In this document: piece after piece, positions 40,716-49,170 of the stretch | Numbering within the stretch: position 1 is the stretch's first letter | Layout: every line of letters starts with the position of its first letter | NCBI RefSeq assembly: GCF_014108865.1 | Contig: NZ_CP053928.1 | Coordinates: 4,092,001-4,156,000, forward strand | DNA from: Nocardioides sp. WS12 | GTDB taxonomy: Bacteria; Actinomycetota; Actinomycetes; Propionibacteriales; Nocardioidaceae | DNA length: 64,000 nt | Direction: 5' to 3' | Made by a program: the position numbers and the translations under genes | Notes under the pieces: model-generated | Databases searched by the model: none | The model's input: only the letters and a program-made list of their open reading frames with translations | What the model was told of the DNA's origin: nothing

Positions 40716-42977
40716 TCACGACTTGTCCACGAAGCCGGCCTGCTGCGACCGCTCCAGATCGAGTACGGCGTCCGCCAGTTCCGCTGCGTGCGCGAGATCG
40801 GCGTCCTGGTCCAGCAGCCCTTCCGCGGCCTCACGTGCGGCCACGATGGTGTCCTCGTCGCGGAGCACCCGGAGGTTCTCGAGGCTGGAGCGACGTCCGG
40901 CCTGCGAGGCGCCGAGCACGTCGCCCTCGCGGCGTTGTTCGAGGTCGAACCGGCTGAGCAGGAACCCGTCGGTGGTGGAGGCGACCACGTCGAGGCGTTC
41001 GCGTGCGGGCGTGCCGACCTCGGTGTGGCTGACCAGCAGACACAGGCCGGGGAATCCGCCACGACCGACCCGACCGCGCAGCTGGTGGAGCTGGGAGACA
41101 CCGAACCGGTCCGCGTCGAGGATGACCATGGCGGTGGCGTTGGCGACGTCGACGCCGACCTCGATCACCGTGGTCGACACCAGCACGTCGAGGTCGCCGG
41201 CGGCGAAGGCGCGCATGGTCGCGTCCTTCTCGTCGCTGGCGAGGCGGCCGTGGAGACGGCCGATCCGCAGCCCGGCCAGTGGGCCGTGGCCCAGCTGTTC
41301 GATGACTTCCTCGACCGCTGCCGCGGCAGGCGGAGGGGCGACCTCCACGGCCTCGCCGTCCTCGTCGATCACGACGTTCACCGCGTCGACCTGACCGGCC
41401 TCCGCCTCGTCGCCGGAGATCCGCGGGCACACGACGTAGACCTGATGGCCCTTCTCGACCTCTTCGCGCACCCGGGCCCAGACCCGGTCGATCCACGCAG
41501 GCTGCTGGACCAGGGGCACGACATTGGTCTGGATCGGTGCGCGTCCGGCGGGCAGTTCGGTCAGCGTGGAGGACTCGAGGTCGCCGAACACGGTCATCGC
41601 GACGGTGCGCGGGATCGGGGTTGCCGTCATCACCAGCAGGTGCGGCGGGTTGATCGCCTTGTCGGTGAGCGCCGCGCGCTGCTCGACACCGAAGCGGTGC
41701 TGCTCGTCGACCACGACCAGGCCGAGGTCGGCGAAGAAGACGTTGTCCTGGAGCAGGGCGTGGGTGCCGATGACGATCCCTGCCTCGCCGCTGGCGATGC
41801 GCGAGAGCGGCGCGGTGCGCTGGGTCTTGTTCATCGAGCCGGTGAGCAGTTCCACGTGGGTGCCGGCGCCGGAGCCGAAGATGGTGCCGCCCATGGCGAG
41901 ATCGCCCAGCATCGTGACGATCGAGCGGTAGTGCTGTTGGGCGAGCACCTCGGTCGGTGCGAGCAGGGCCGCCTGGCCGCCGGAGTCGACCACCCGCAGC
42001 ATCGCGCGCAGGGCGACGAGCGTCTTTCCCGATCCGACTTCACCCTGGAGCAACCGGTTCATCGGGTGGGGTGCGGCCAGATCGGCCTCGATCTGCGCAC
42101 CCACCTCGACCTGGCCGGCGGTGAGCGTGAAGGGCAGCCGCCCGTCGAAGTCCGCGAGCAGGGCCCCGTCGCCGCCGTCGCGGGCCGTCGCACCCAGGGA
42201 CCGCGTCGCCCGGCGCCTCCGGCCGAGCACCAGTTGGGTGATCAGCGCTTCCTCGAACCGGAACCGGTGGTGCGCCTGCTCGACCTGGTCCTCGTCCTCC
42301 GGCTGGTGCACCCAGTCGTAGGCGCGCTCGACACCGACGACGTCGTACTTCTCCCGGATGGGCTCGGGGATGACCTCGGTGGGACTGTCGACGACCGACC
42401 GTGCGAACTTCACGGCGCGGGCGACGTCCCAGGACTCCAGGCCCTTGGTGAGGGGGTAGATCGGGTAGTAGGCGCCGAGGTCGAGGACGTCCTCGGAGAG
42501 CTCGCCCTCGTCGCCCTCAGCACCGTCGCCCTGGCCGAAGATCGTCATCTGCGGGTTGACCAGTTGCCACTGGTCCCGGAACTGGTCGGCCTTGCCGAGG
42601 AAGACGCCGCGGTTGCCGACGGCGACCCGCTTGGCGTGCCAGGCCGCGGTGCCGGCGTTGCGGGCGAAGAAGGTCATCTTCAGGCTCGGCCCGCCGGTGC
42701 GCAGCACTGCTTCGACACGAGCGGCCGGGCGGCCGGTCCGTCGGTCGTTGTAGGTGACGGTGCGGCAGTCGGTGATCTCGCCGACCACGCAGAGCATCTG
42801 GCCGACCCGGAGGTCGTCGATCTTCGTCAGTGAGCCGGTCTCGAGGTAGCGCCGCGGGAAATGCCGCAACAGGTCGCCGACGGTGTGCAGCCCGAGACCG
42901 TCGCTGAACTTCTTGCGCTTGGCTGGCGTCGCGGCGCCGAGCACGGTCGTCAGGGACGAATCGAAGGTAATCGCCAC
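40716..42977 (-). CDS. recG: ATP-dependent DNA helicase RecG
   Basis: RecG remodels stalled forks and branched DNA. The 753-aa product has an N-terminal OB/wedge domain, Walker A LLQGEVGSGKTLVA, DEQHRFG, MTATPIPRTV and the RecG C-terminal QLRGRVGRG and SRFDLEQRREGDVLG. The start is GTG at 42977. An acidic insertion (GQGDGAEGDEGELSED) lies in the wedge region. It follows the DAK2 gene by 12 bases and rsmD follows it by 10. Confidence 0.96.
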   Translation of the reverse strand: MAITFDSSLTTVLGAATPAKRKKFSDGLGLHTVGDLLRHFPRRYLETGSLTKIDDLRVGQMLCVVGEITDCRTVTYNDRRTGRPAARVEAVLRTGGPSLKMTFFARNAGTAAWHAKRVAVGNRGVFLGKADQFRDQWQLVNPQMTIFGQGDGAEGDEGELSEDVLDLGAYYPIYPLTKGLESWDVARAVKFARSVVDSPTEVIPEPIREKYDVVGVERAYDWVHQPEDEDQVEQAHHRFRFEEALITQLVLGRRRRATRSLGATARDGGDGALLADFDGRLPFTLTAGQVEVGAQIEADLAAPHPMNRLLQGEVGSGKTLVALRAMLRVVDSGGQAALLAPTEVLAQQHYRSIVTMLGDLAMGGTIFGSGAGTHVELLTGSMNKTQRTAPLSRIASGEAGIVIGTHALLQDNVFFADLGLVVVDEQHRFGVEQRAALTDKAINPPHLLVMTATPIPRTVAMTVFGDLESSTLTELPAGRAPIQTNVVPLVQQPAWIDRVWARVREEVEKGHQVYVVCPRISGDEAEAGQVDAVNVVIDEDGEAVEVAPPPAAAAVEEVIEQLGHGPLAGLRIGRLHGRLASDEKDATMRAFAAGDLDVLVSTTVIEVGVDVANATAMVILDADRFGVSQLHQLRGRVGRGGFPGLCLLVSHTEVGTPARERLDVVASTTDGFLLSRFDLEQRREGDVLGASQAGRRSSLENLRVLRDEDTIVAAREAAEGLLDQDADLAHAAELADAVLDLERSQQAGFVDKS

Positions 42978-42989
42978 CTACGCCTCAGC

Positions 42990-44681
42990 TCATTCGACGG
43001 ACATCAGGAGCGGGTATCGCTCCTGACCACCGTCGTACACCATGACGTCGACACCGGGGTGGACCTCCTCGACCCACGCGGCGGTGCGCTCGGCGAGGCC
43101 GTCGCTGTCTTCGCCGCTCACGATCGTCACCAGTTCGCCGCCGGCAGCCAGGAGGCGTTCGAGGACCTGGATCGCCACGGCGCCCAGTTCCTGCCCGACG
43201 ACCGCGAAGTCGCCGGCGACCACGCCGAGGGCGTCGCCCGGCTCGCACGGACCTCCCGTGGTGATGGCCTGCTTGGCCGCGATCGTGACGGCGCCGTGGC
43301 GCACGTGGCGGGCGGTGGCCGTCATCTCGGTGACGTCCTGGTCGAAGGCCCGGCCGGGCTCATGGACGGCGACGGCCGCGAGGCCCTGGACCTGCGCGTG
43401 GGTGGGGATGACCGAGACCCGCAGGCCCTGGGCCCGGTGGTCGGCTTCCGCCGTACTGGCGGCGGCGAGCGCGGCCCGGACGGTCGGCTCGTCGTTCGGG
43501 AGTACGACGACCTCCCTGGCCCCGCTGCCGGTGATCGCGGCCAGCAACTCACCGGTCGACGGGCGACGCGTCGGGCTGCCGAGCACCACGACGGCTCCTG
43601 CTTCGGCGAAGAGCTCGCCGAGTCCGGGACCGGCGGCGACGGCCACGATGCAGCGGCCGGCCAGGGGGATGCTGGGCTCGCCCGGCTGGGCGTTCTGGGC
43701 AGCGATCTGCTCGGCGAAGTGGGTGACCCGGATCCGGTGCGGTCGTCCGATCTCGAGAGCGACCTCGATCGCGGCCCCGACGTCGTCGGTGTGGACGTGC
43801 ACGTTCCACAGGCCGTCTCCCCCGACCACCACCACCGAGTCACCGAGCTCGCCGAGGCGCCCGCGCAGGTCACCGGCCGCCGGGTCGGGCGCGTCGAGGA
43901 GGTACATCACCTCGTAGGACGGACCGTCCTCGCTGAGGTCGTGGTCCGCGGCGGGCCGGAGCGGCACCGGGATCACATGGCTGCCGAGGGGCACGGTGAC
44001 CGGAATCGGCCGGTGGCCCGTCAGCACGGTCACGGCGGCGTCGAGGATGACCGACAGACCGCGGCCGCCGGCGTCGACGACGCCCGCCATGGCCAGGGCC
44101 TCGAGCTGTTCGGGCGTGTGGCCGAGCGCCTCGCGCGCAGCCGCCGCGGCCGCCGCGAGCACGTCGCTGCTGCGTGCCGCCGGGTCGGCCGCGCACTGCA
44201 CGGCCTCCTCGGACGCGGCGCGGAGGACGGTGAGCATCGTGCCCTCGACCGGCTCCCCCACGGCGGCATAGCTTGCCGTGCAGGCCTGGGCCAGCGCATC
44301 GGCCAGCACCATGGCATTGCGTTCATCGGGCGCGGCAGCGCTGATCCGGCGGGCGACCGCTCCGAGCATCTCGCTCAGGATCACCCCGGAGTTGCCCCGG
44401 GCACCGAGCAGTGCGCCGCGGGCGAAGGCCACGAGCGGATGGGGCGGGTCGTCGGAGGTGTCGGCGATCGCGGCCTTGAGCGCGTCGCGCGCGGCGACGA
44501 CGGTGAGGTACATGTTCGTACCGGTGTCACCGTCCGGCACCGGGAAGACGTTGAGGGCGTCGATCTCCTCGCGGGCCTGTGCCAGGGCGTCGACCGCGAT
44601 GTCGATGAAGCGCACCACGGTGTCGAGCGAGATGCTCTTTCCGGGCTTGCCGGCCGTCTCCTGCCCCGTCCCCTCGTCCAT
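42990..44681 (-). CDS. DAK2-domain protein (FakA-like fatty acid kinase component)
   Basis: The 563-aa product has an N-terminal DAK2 kinase domain with LNVFPVPDGDTGTNM (nucleotide/metal site) and GARGNSGVILSE, then a C-terminal region with WNVHVHTDDVGAAIE, as in FakA-type proteins that phosphorylate fatty acids bound to a DegV-family partner. No degV-like fakB gene is in the window. The location before recG and opposite rpmB is conserved in Actinobacteria. Two cysteines appear (AGRCIV, GPCEPG) but no zinc motif. Confidence 0.88.
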   Translation of the reverse strand: MDEGTGQETAGKPGKSISLDTVVRFIDIAVDALAQAREEIDALNVFPVPDGDTGTNMYLTVVAARDALKAAIADTSDDPPHPLVAFARGALLGARGNSGVILSEMLGAVARRISAAAPDERNAMVLADALAQACTASYAAVGEPVEGTMLTVLRAASEEAVQCAADPAARSSDVLAAAAAAAREALGHTPEQLEALAMAGVVDAGGRGLSVILDAAVTVLTGHRPIPVTVPLGSHVIPVPLRPAADHDLSEDGPSYEVMYLLDAPDPAAGDLRGRLGELGDSVVVVGGDGLWNVHVHTDDVGAAIEVALEIGRPHRIRVTHFAEQIAAQNAQPGEPSIPLAGRCIVAVAAGPGLGELFAEAGAVVVLGSPTRRPSTGELLAAITGSGAREVVVLPNDEPTVRAALAAASTAEADHRAQGLRVSVIPTHAQVQGLAAVAVHEPGRAFDQDVTEMTATARHVRHGAVTIAAKQAITTGGPCEPGDALGVVAGDFAVVGQELGAVAIQVLERLLAAGGELVTIVSGEDSDGLAERTAAWVEEVHPGVDVMVYDGGQERYPLLMSVE

Positions 44682-44745
44682 CGGGGGTCACACTAGTGGC
44701 TGGCGCGGACCACCTGACGATTTCTGCCCACGGCCTCCCGTCGGC

Positions 44746-44751
44746 TATTCT
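44746..44751 (+). promoter_or_regulatory. Candidate -10 element of rpmB
   Basis: TATTCT lies 74 bases upstream of the rpmB ATG in the DAK2-rpmB divergent gap. A weak -35-like TTCTGC is 18 bases upstream. The match to the main-sigma -10 pattern is good; the -35 is poor. Confidence 0.4.
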
Positions 44752-44824
44752 CTTCCGGTTGTCTGGAGTGCGTTGCGCGCCCGGTCGACACCAGACTTTG
44801 ATCCGCAATCCTCAGGAGTTCACC

Positions 44825-45010
44825 ATGGCCGCCGTGTGCGACATCTGCGCCAAGAAGCCTTCGTTCGGTAACAACCGGCCGTGGTCGCGAAAGATCACGA
44901 AGCGCCGCTTCGACCCGAACATCCAGCGCGTCCGCGCGACGGTCAACGGCACCCCCAAGCGCCTCAACGTGTGCACGGGCTGCCTCAAGGCCGGCAAGGT
45001 CTCCCGCTGA
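44825..45010 (+). CDS. rpmB: 50S ribosomal protein L28
   Basis: bL28 of 61 aa: MAAVCDICAKKPSFGNN, RRFDPNIQRVRA and VCTGCLKAGKV. The two CxxC pairs are intact, so this is the zinc-binding form. An AGGAG site precedes ATG at 44825. It is divergent from the DAK2 gene, the standard arrangement. Confidence 0.97.
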   Translation: MAAVCDICAKKPSFGNNRPWSRKITKRRFDPNIQRVRATVNGTPKRLNVCTGCLKAGKVSR

Positions 45011-45030
45011 CCTTGATCCACAGTTTTCGT

Positions 45031-45064
45031 CGAAGGCCGTCACCCTCACCGGTGGCGGCCTTCG
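45031..45064. terminator. Terminator after rpmB
   Basis: CGAAGGCCGTCACC (45031-45044) pairs with GGTGGCGGCCTTCG (45051-45064) with one wobble, followed by TCGTTTC. It lies between the converging rpmB (+) and thiL (-) genes and can serve both. Confidence 0.82.
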
Positions 45065-45116
45065 TCGTTTCACTCGCCCTGCCGGTTCATCAAGGTATGA
45101 ACCCGTAGCGAGAAGA

Positions 45117-46097
45117 TCAGAAGTGGGACCAGCCGGTCGGGCCGTCGTACGACGCCCCGTCGACCGTGACCGTGGACTGCCCACCGGCGGGCAGCGCACT
45201 GACCGACCCGATCCGCGTCCAGCCGTCCGGGAGGGCGACGCCGGCCGGGAAGGTCGCGAGCAGCGCGTGGTCGTCTCCCCCGCCCAGGATGAACTGGAGC
45301 GGGTCCGCGCCGAGTGCGGCCCCGACAGCGATGAGCGGCTCGGGGATCTCGAACGAGGAGGTCACGATGTCGAGGCTGACACCCGAAGCACTGGCCAGGT
45401 GTGCCGCCTCGGACAGCAGGCCGTCGGAGATGTCGATCATCGAGGTCGCGCCGGCGTCTGCGGCCTTCGGCCCTGCGTCGTACGGCGGCGCGGGGCGCCG
45501 ATACGACTCGACCAGCACGCGGGGTGACCGGAAGCCCCGGCCGAGCACGGCCAGGCCGCCTGCGGCCCAGCCCTGGCGGCCACAGATCGCGACCACGTCG
45601 CCGGGCAACGCACCGGAGCGCAGTACGGGCGAGATGGTGCAGGCGCCGATCGCGGTGACGGAGATGACGACCTGGTCGGAGCGGCTCACGTCGCCACCGA
45701 CGAGGCCGGCACCGACGAGGGCGCACTCCTCGGCGAAGCCGCGGGTGAAGTCCAGGGCCCACGAGGCGGGGAGGTCGGCGGGTGCGGCCAGGCCAACCGT
45801 CAGCCACTGCGCGCGTCCGCCCATGGCGTTGATGTCGGAGAGGTTCTGGGCCGCGGCGCGGTGGCCGACATCGGCCGCCTCGGCCCAGTCGCGGCGGAAG
45901 TGACGGCCTTCGACCATCACATCCGTGGACACCACGACGTGGCCCTTGCGGACCCGCAGCACGGCCGCGTCATCGCCCGGACCGACCAGGACGTCCTCGC
46001 CCGGAGCGGTGCTGGAGACGATCGCGGTGATCTTGTTGATCAGCCCGAATTCGCCGAGGTCGGAAAGCGTCGCGTCGCGGTCGATCCCCGATGTCAT
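45117..46097 (-). CDS. thiL: Thiamine-monophosphate kinase
   Basis: ThiL phosphorylates thiamine phosphate to the active diphosphate. The 326-aa product has LVGPGDDAAVLRV, STDVMVEGRHF (metal site), NLSDINAMGG, DISDGLLSEAAHLA and LGGGDDHALLATF, the full AIR-synthase-like set. It is divergent from the Lrp-like gene. Confidence 0.96.
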   Translation of the reverse strand: MTSGIDRDATLSDLGEFGLINKITAIVSSTAPGEDVLVGPGDDAAVLRVRKGHVVVSTDVMVEGRHFRRDWAEAADVGHRAAAQNLSDINAMGGRAQWLTVGLAAPADLPASWALDFTRGFAEECALVGAGLVGGDVSRSDQVVISVTAIGACTISPVLRSGALPGDVVAICGRQGWAAGGLAVLGRGFRSPRVLVESYRRPAPPYDAGPKAADAGATSMIDISDGLLSEAAHLASASGVSLDIVTSSFEIPEPLIAVGAALGADPLQFILGGGDDHALLATFPAGVALPDGWTRIGSVSALPAGGQSTVTVDGASYDGPTGWSHF

Positions 46098-46138
46098 GGG
46101 TCCATCCCACCAGACCGATCGGCCCGAGTGCTCGCCGG

Positions 46139-46168
46139 TTCTGCTGCGGCGCCTGCGCGATGTAGGTT
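46139..46168 (+). promoter_or_regulatory. Candidate promoter of the Lrp-like gene
   Basis: TTCTGC (46139-46144) and TAGGTT (46163-46168) lie 18 bases apart, about 37 bases upstream of the ATG at 46206. Both hexamers are partial matches to the main sigma-factor consensus. Confidence 0.4.
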
Positions 46169-46205
46169 GAAGCGTTCATCATCTCGTCGACGGGAGCTAT
46201 GACCC

Positions 46206-46442
46206 ATGGTGGTTCAGGCCTACATCCTTATTCAGACCGACGTTGGCAAGGCGGCGGATGTCGCCCGCGAGGTCGGCAACATCAAGGGCGTCACCCTCGC
46301 CGAGGACGTCACCGGGCCCTACGACGTGATCGTGCGCGCCGAGGCCCGCAACGTCGACGAGCTCGGCAAGCTGGTCGTCTCCAAGGTGCAGAACCTCGAC
46401 GGGATCACCCGCACGCTGACCTGCCCCGTCGTCCACATCTGA
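46206..46442 (+). CDS. Lrp/AsnC ligand-binding domain protein (no DNA-binding domain)
   Basis: This 78-aa protein is only the RAM/ACT-like effector domain of Lrp/AsnC regulators: VQAYILIQTDVGKAADVAREV, then GPYDVIVRAEARNVDELGKLV and TCPVVHI. It lacks a helix-turn-helix, so it cannot bind DNA alone and may sense an amino acid or partner with another regulator. A GGGAG site precedes ATG at 46206. The DUF3515 gene follows after 3 bases. Confidence 0.9.
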   Translation: MVVQAYILIQTDVGKAADVAREVGNIKGVTLAEDVTGPYDVIVRAEARNVDELGKLVVSKVQNLDGITRTLTCPVVHI

Positions 46443-46445
46443 CGA

Positions 46446-46931
46446 GTGCATCTGCGTCGACGCCGGCTGGCGACCGTTCTGGTTGCCGCCGGAGTCGTCC
46501 TGGCGGCATGCGGCGGTCCGGTCGAGGTCGACGTACCCGACCTGTCGGGTGCCGACCGCGAGGCGTGCGAGGCCTTCGCGGCCGAACTGCCGGAGTCCCT
46601 GGCCGAACAGATGCGCGTCGACATCGAGCCGGCGGATGCACCGGCTGCCGCGTACGGCGATCCCGCCATCGTGGTGCGCTGCGGCGTACCCACGCCCGAC
46701 GGCTTCGACCTGACCGCCTCCTGCGAGACCGCCAACGGGGTCGGCTACTTCATCCCCGATGAGCAGTACGACGACCAGGGGCTCGACCTGACGCTGACCG
46801 CCGCCGGCTACGAGCCGCGCGTGGAGATCAGCATCCCGGCGACGTACCGGCCCAACGCGGGACCGGCTGCCATGGCGGTGCTCGCGCCGTTGATCAAGGC
46901 GCACTTCACCCTGGTCGACGACTGCGCGTAG
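46446..46931 (+). CDS. DUF3515 lipoprotein
   Basis: This 161-aa protein has a lipoprotein signal (RRRRLATVLVAAGVVLAAC, lipobox ending at Cys-22 or so), then VPDLSGADREACEAFAAELP and ASCETANGVGYFIPDEQY, matching DUF3515, an actinobacterial family next to ddl and thiL. Function is unknown. The GTG start at 46446 is 3 bases after the Lrp-like stop. It converges with ddl. Confidence 0.85.
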   Translation: MHLRRRRLATVLVAAGVVLAACGGPVEVDVPDLSGADREACEAFAAELPESLAEQMRVDIEPADAPAAAYGDPAIVVRCGVPTPDGFDLTASCETANGVGYFIPDEQYDDQGLDLTLTAAGYEPRVEISIPATYRPNAGPAAMAVLAPLIKAHFTLVDDCA

Positions 46932-46932
46932 G

Positions 46933-48057
46933 TCAGCGGAGTCCGGTGGGACGCTGCAGGGCCAGGGTCAGCAAGCGGTCGATCAGATCGCTGTACGGCA
47001 GACCTGTCGCGGCCCACATCTGCGGGAACATCGACAAGGGCGTGAAGCCGGGCATCGTGTTGAGCTCGTTGATGACGAGCGAACCGTCGGGCATCAGGAA
47101 GAAGTCGACTCGCGCGAGGCCTTCGCAGCCGGCCGCACGGAAGGCGTCGGCCGCCAGCGTCTGCATGCGCAGCCGGGTGTCCTCGTCGAGGATCGCCGGG
47201 ACGTCGAGCTCGGTCGCCTCCTCGGGGAGGTACTTCGCTTCGAAGTCGTAGAACTCGTGGTCGCCGGTGATCCGGATCTCGGCGGGAACACTGACCTCGA
47301 CGCTGCCGTCGAGGTCCTCGAGCACACCGCACTCGATCTCGCGGGCTCCCTCGGCCGACACCTCGACCAGCACCTTCGGGTCGTGCGCGAGCGCACCTTC
47401 GATCGCGGCGGCGAGGTCGTCAGGACCGTGCGCCTTGGCGATGCCGATGCTGGAGCCGCCGCGCGCCGGCTTGACGAAGAGGGGGTAGCCGAGCTCCTGG
47501 CAACGCAGGTGCACGACCATCTGCTGGTCTGCCCACTCGCGTGCGGTGATCGTGGTGCCCGGCATGACGGGCAGACCCGCGGCCTGGAGGGCGACCTTCA
47601 TGAAGGCCTTGTCCATGCACAGGGCCGAGGCCAACACCCCGGAGCCGACGTAGCGCACGTCGGACATCTCGAAGAGTCCCTGGATGGTGCCGTCCTCGCC
47701 CCAGGGACCGTGCAGCAACGGGAACACGACGTCGACCTCGCCGAACGCCTGCGGCGGTGCGGAGGGCTCGCTGACCACCAGACCCGTGCCCGCGGAGGTA
47801 CGAGTGAGACTGACCGTGGCGCGCTCGCCGTCGACCGCCGGCAGCTGTCCCGGACCGGTGATCCGGTGCCGGTCGGGGTCGTCGGCCTCCAGTACCCAGC
47901 GGCCGTCGGTCGCGATGCCGATGGGGACGACGTCGTACTTCTCCCGGTCGATCGCCTGCAGCACGCTGCCAGCGGTCACGCACGAGATGGCGTGCTCGGT
48001 GGAGCGACCGCCGAAGACGATGGCGACGCGGATACGGCGGCCGGTGGGAGCATTCAT
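46933..48057 (-). CDS. ddl: D-alanine--D-alanine ligase
   Basis: Ddl makes D-Ala-D-Ala for peptidoglycan. The 374-aa product has VAIVFGGRSTEHAISC, LLHGPWGEDGTIQGL, the ATP-grasp segments PLFVKPARGGSSIGI and ARVDFFLMPDGSLVINELNTMPGFT. ATG at 48057 is preceded on the minus strand by TAGGGT eight bases upstream and no Shine-Dalgarno, so a leaderless mRNA is possible. Only 24 bases separate it from the divergent PLP-enzyme gene. Confidence 0.96.
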   Translation of the reverse strand: MNAPTGRRIRVAIVFGGRSTEHAISCVTAGSVLQAIDREKYDVVPIGIATDGRWVLEADDPDRHRITGPGQLPAVDGERATVSLTRTSAGTGLVVSEPSAPPQAFGEVDVVFPLLHGPWGEDGTIQGLFEMSDVRYVGSGVLASALCMDKAFMKVALQAAGLPVMPGTTITAREWADQQMVVHLRCQELGYPLFVKPARGGSSIGIAKAHGPDDLAAAIEGALAHDPKVLVEVSAEGAREIECGVLEDLDGSVEVSVPAEIRITGDHEFYDFEAKYLPEEATELDVPAILDEDTRLRMQTLAADAFRAAGCEGLARVDFFLMPDGSLVINELNTMPGFTPLSMFPQMWAATGLPYSDLIDRLLTLALQRPTGLR

Positions 48058-48081
48058 CGCGGCTGACCCTACCTTTGAGGT

Positions 48082-49167
48082 ATGTCGTTTCCCACGTCAC
48101 GGCTCCACCCGGCGACCATCGCGGTGACCGCGGGCCGTCCGCCCCACGACCCCGACCAGCCGCTGAATGTCCCGATCACGATGACGTCGACGTACGTCGC
48201 GACGGGCGACCTGGAGTACGGCCGGTACGGCAACCCGACGTGGTCCGCATTCGAGGAAGCGCTCGGCGCACTCGAGGGCGGCCGCGCCCTGGCCTTCGCG
48301 TCGGGCATGGCTGCGGCCACCACACTGCTGGACCTGGTCGGACAGGACGGCGGCGTCATCGCACCGCGCCACTCCTACAGCGGAACCATCGCGGCGTTGG
48401 CCGACTTCGAGTCACGCGGCCGCCTGCACGCCACCCTCCTCGACATCACCGACACGGCTGCCGTGATCGCCGCCATGGAGGCGGACGAGGACTGCGCGAT
48501 GCTCTGGCTCGAGTCGCCCACCAACCCCGCGCTCGAGATCGCCGACATCGCGACCTTGGCGACCGCGGCGCACGAACTCGGGATCCGGGTGATCGTCGAC
48601 AACACCTTCGCCACTCCCCTGCTCCAGCAGCCGCTCTCCCTCGGCGCCGACATCGTGGTGCACTCGGCGACGAAGTACATCGCCGGCCACAGCGACGTCC
48701 TGATGGGCGCCGTCGTCACGGCCGATGAGGACGTGTACGCCGCCCTGAAGGGCCGCCGCGACCTCATGGGGGCCGTTCCCGGGCCGTTCGAGGCCTGGTT
48801 GGCACTCCGGGGCCTGCGCACCCTGCACGTGCGTCTGGAGCGCGCCCAGGCCAATGCCGTCGAGCTCGCCCGGCGCCTCGCCGAGCACCCGCTGGTCGAA
48901 GAGGTCCGCTACCCCGGCTTCGGCGCGATCATCGCCCCGGTCATCGTGGGCGGTGCCGATGCAGCCGACTTCCTGGTCCGTGCGACGTCCTTGTGGGTCC
49001 ACGCCACGTCCCTGGGTGGCGTGGAGTCCACGTTCGAGCGGCGCCGTCGCTGGAAGCTCGAGGCGACGACCATCCCCGAAGGACTGGTGCGACTGTCCGT
49101 CGGCATCGAGGACGTCGAGGACCTCTGGGACGACCTGGTGCAGGCGCTGGACCGCATCAACGCCTGA
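48082..49167 (+). CDS. Cys/Met metabolism PLP-dependent enzyme (cystathionine gamma-synthase/lyase family)
   Basis: This 361-aa protein has the family motifs YGRYGNPTWSAFEEAL, FASGMAAATTLL, LESPTNPALEIADI, VDNTFATPLLQQP and the PLP-lysine segment VVHSATKYIAGHSDV. It ends EATTIPEGLVRLSVGIED. Sequence alone does not separate synthase, lyase and sulfhydrylase activities. A TACCTT hexamer lies six bases before ATG at 48082, so a leaderless mRNA is likely. It is divergent from ddl and converges with gpsA. Confidence 0.92.
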   Translation: MSFPTSRLHPATIAVTAGRPPHDPDQPLNVPITMTSTYVATGDLEYGRYGNPTWSAFEEALGALEGGRALAFASGMAAATTLLDLVGQDGGVIAPRHSYSGTIAALADFESRGRLHATLLDITDTAAVIAAMEADEDCAMLWLESPTNPALEIADIATLATAAHELGIRVIVDNTFATPLLQQPLSLGADIVVHSATKYIAGHSDVLMGAVVTADEDVYAALKGRRDLMGAVPGPFEAWLALRGLRTLHVRLERAQANAVELARRLAEHPLVEEVRYPGFGAIIAPVIVGGADAADFLVRATSLWVHATSLGGVESTFERRRRWKLEATTIPEGLVRLSVGIEDVEDLWDDLVQALDRINA

Positions 49168-49170
49168 CGG

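Noticed and set aside
39669..42833. Plus-strand frame of over 1000 codons opposite coaD, rsmD and recG
   Set aside because: It spans several real minus-strand genes and their junctions, as expected for a shadow frame.
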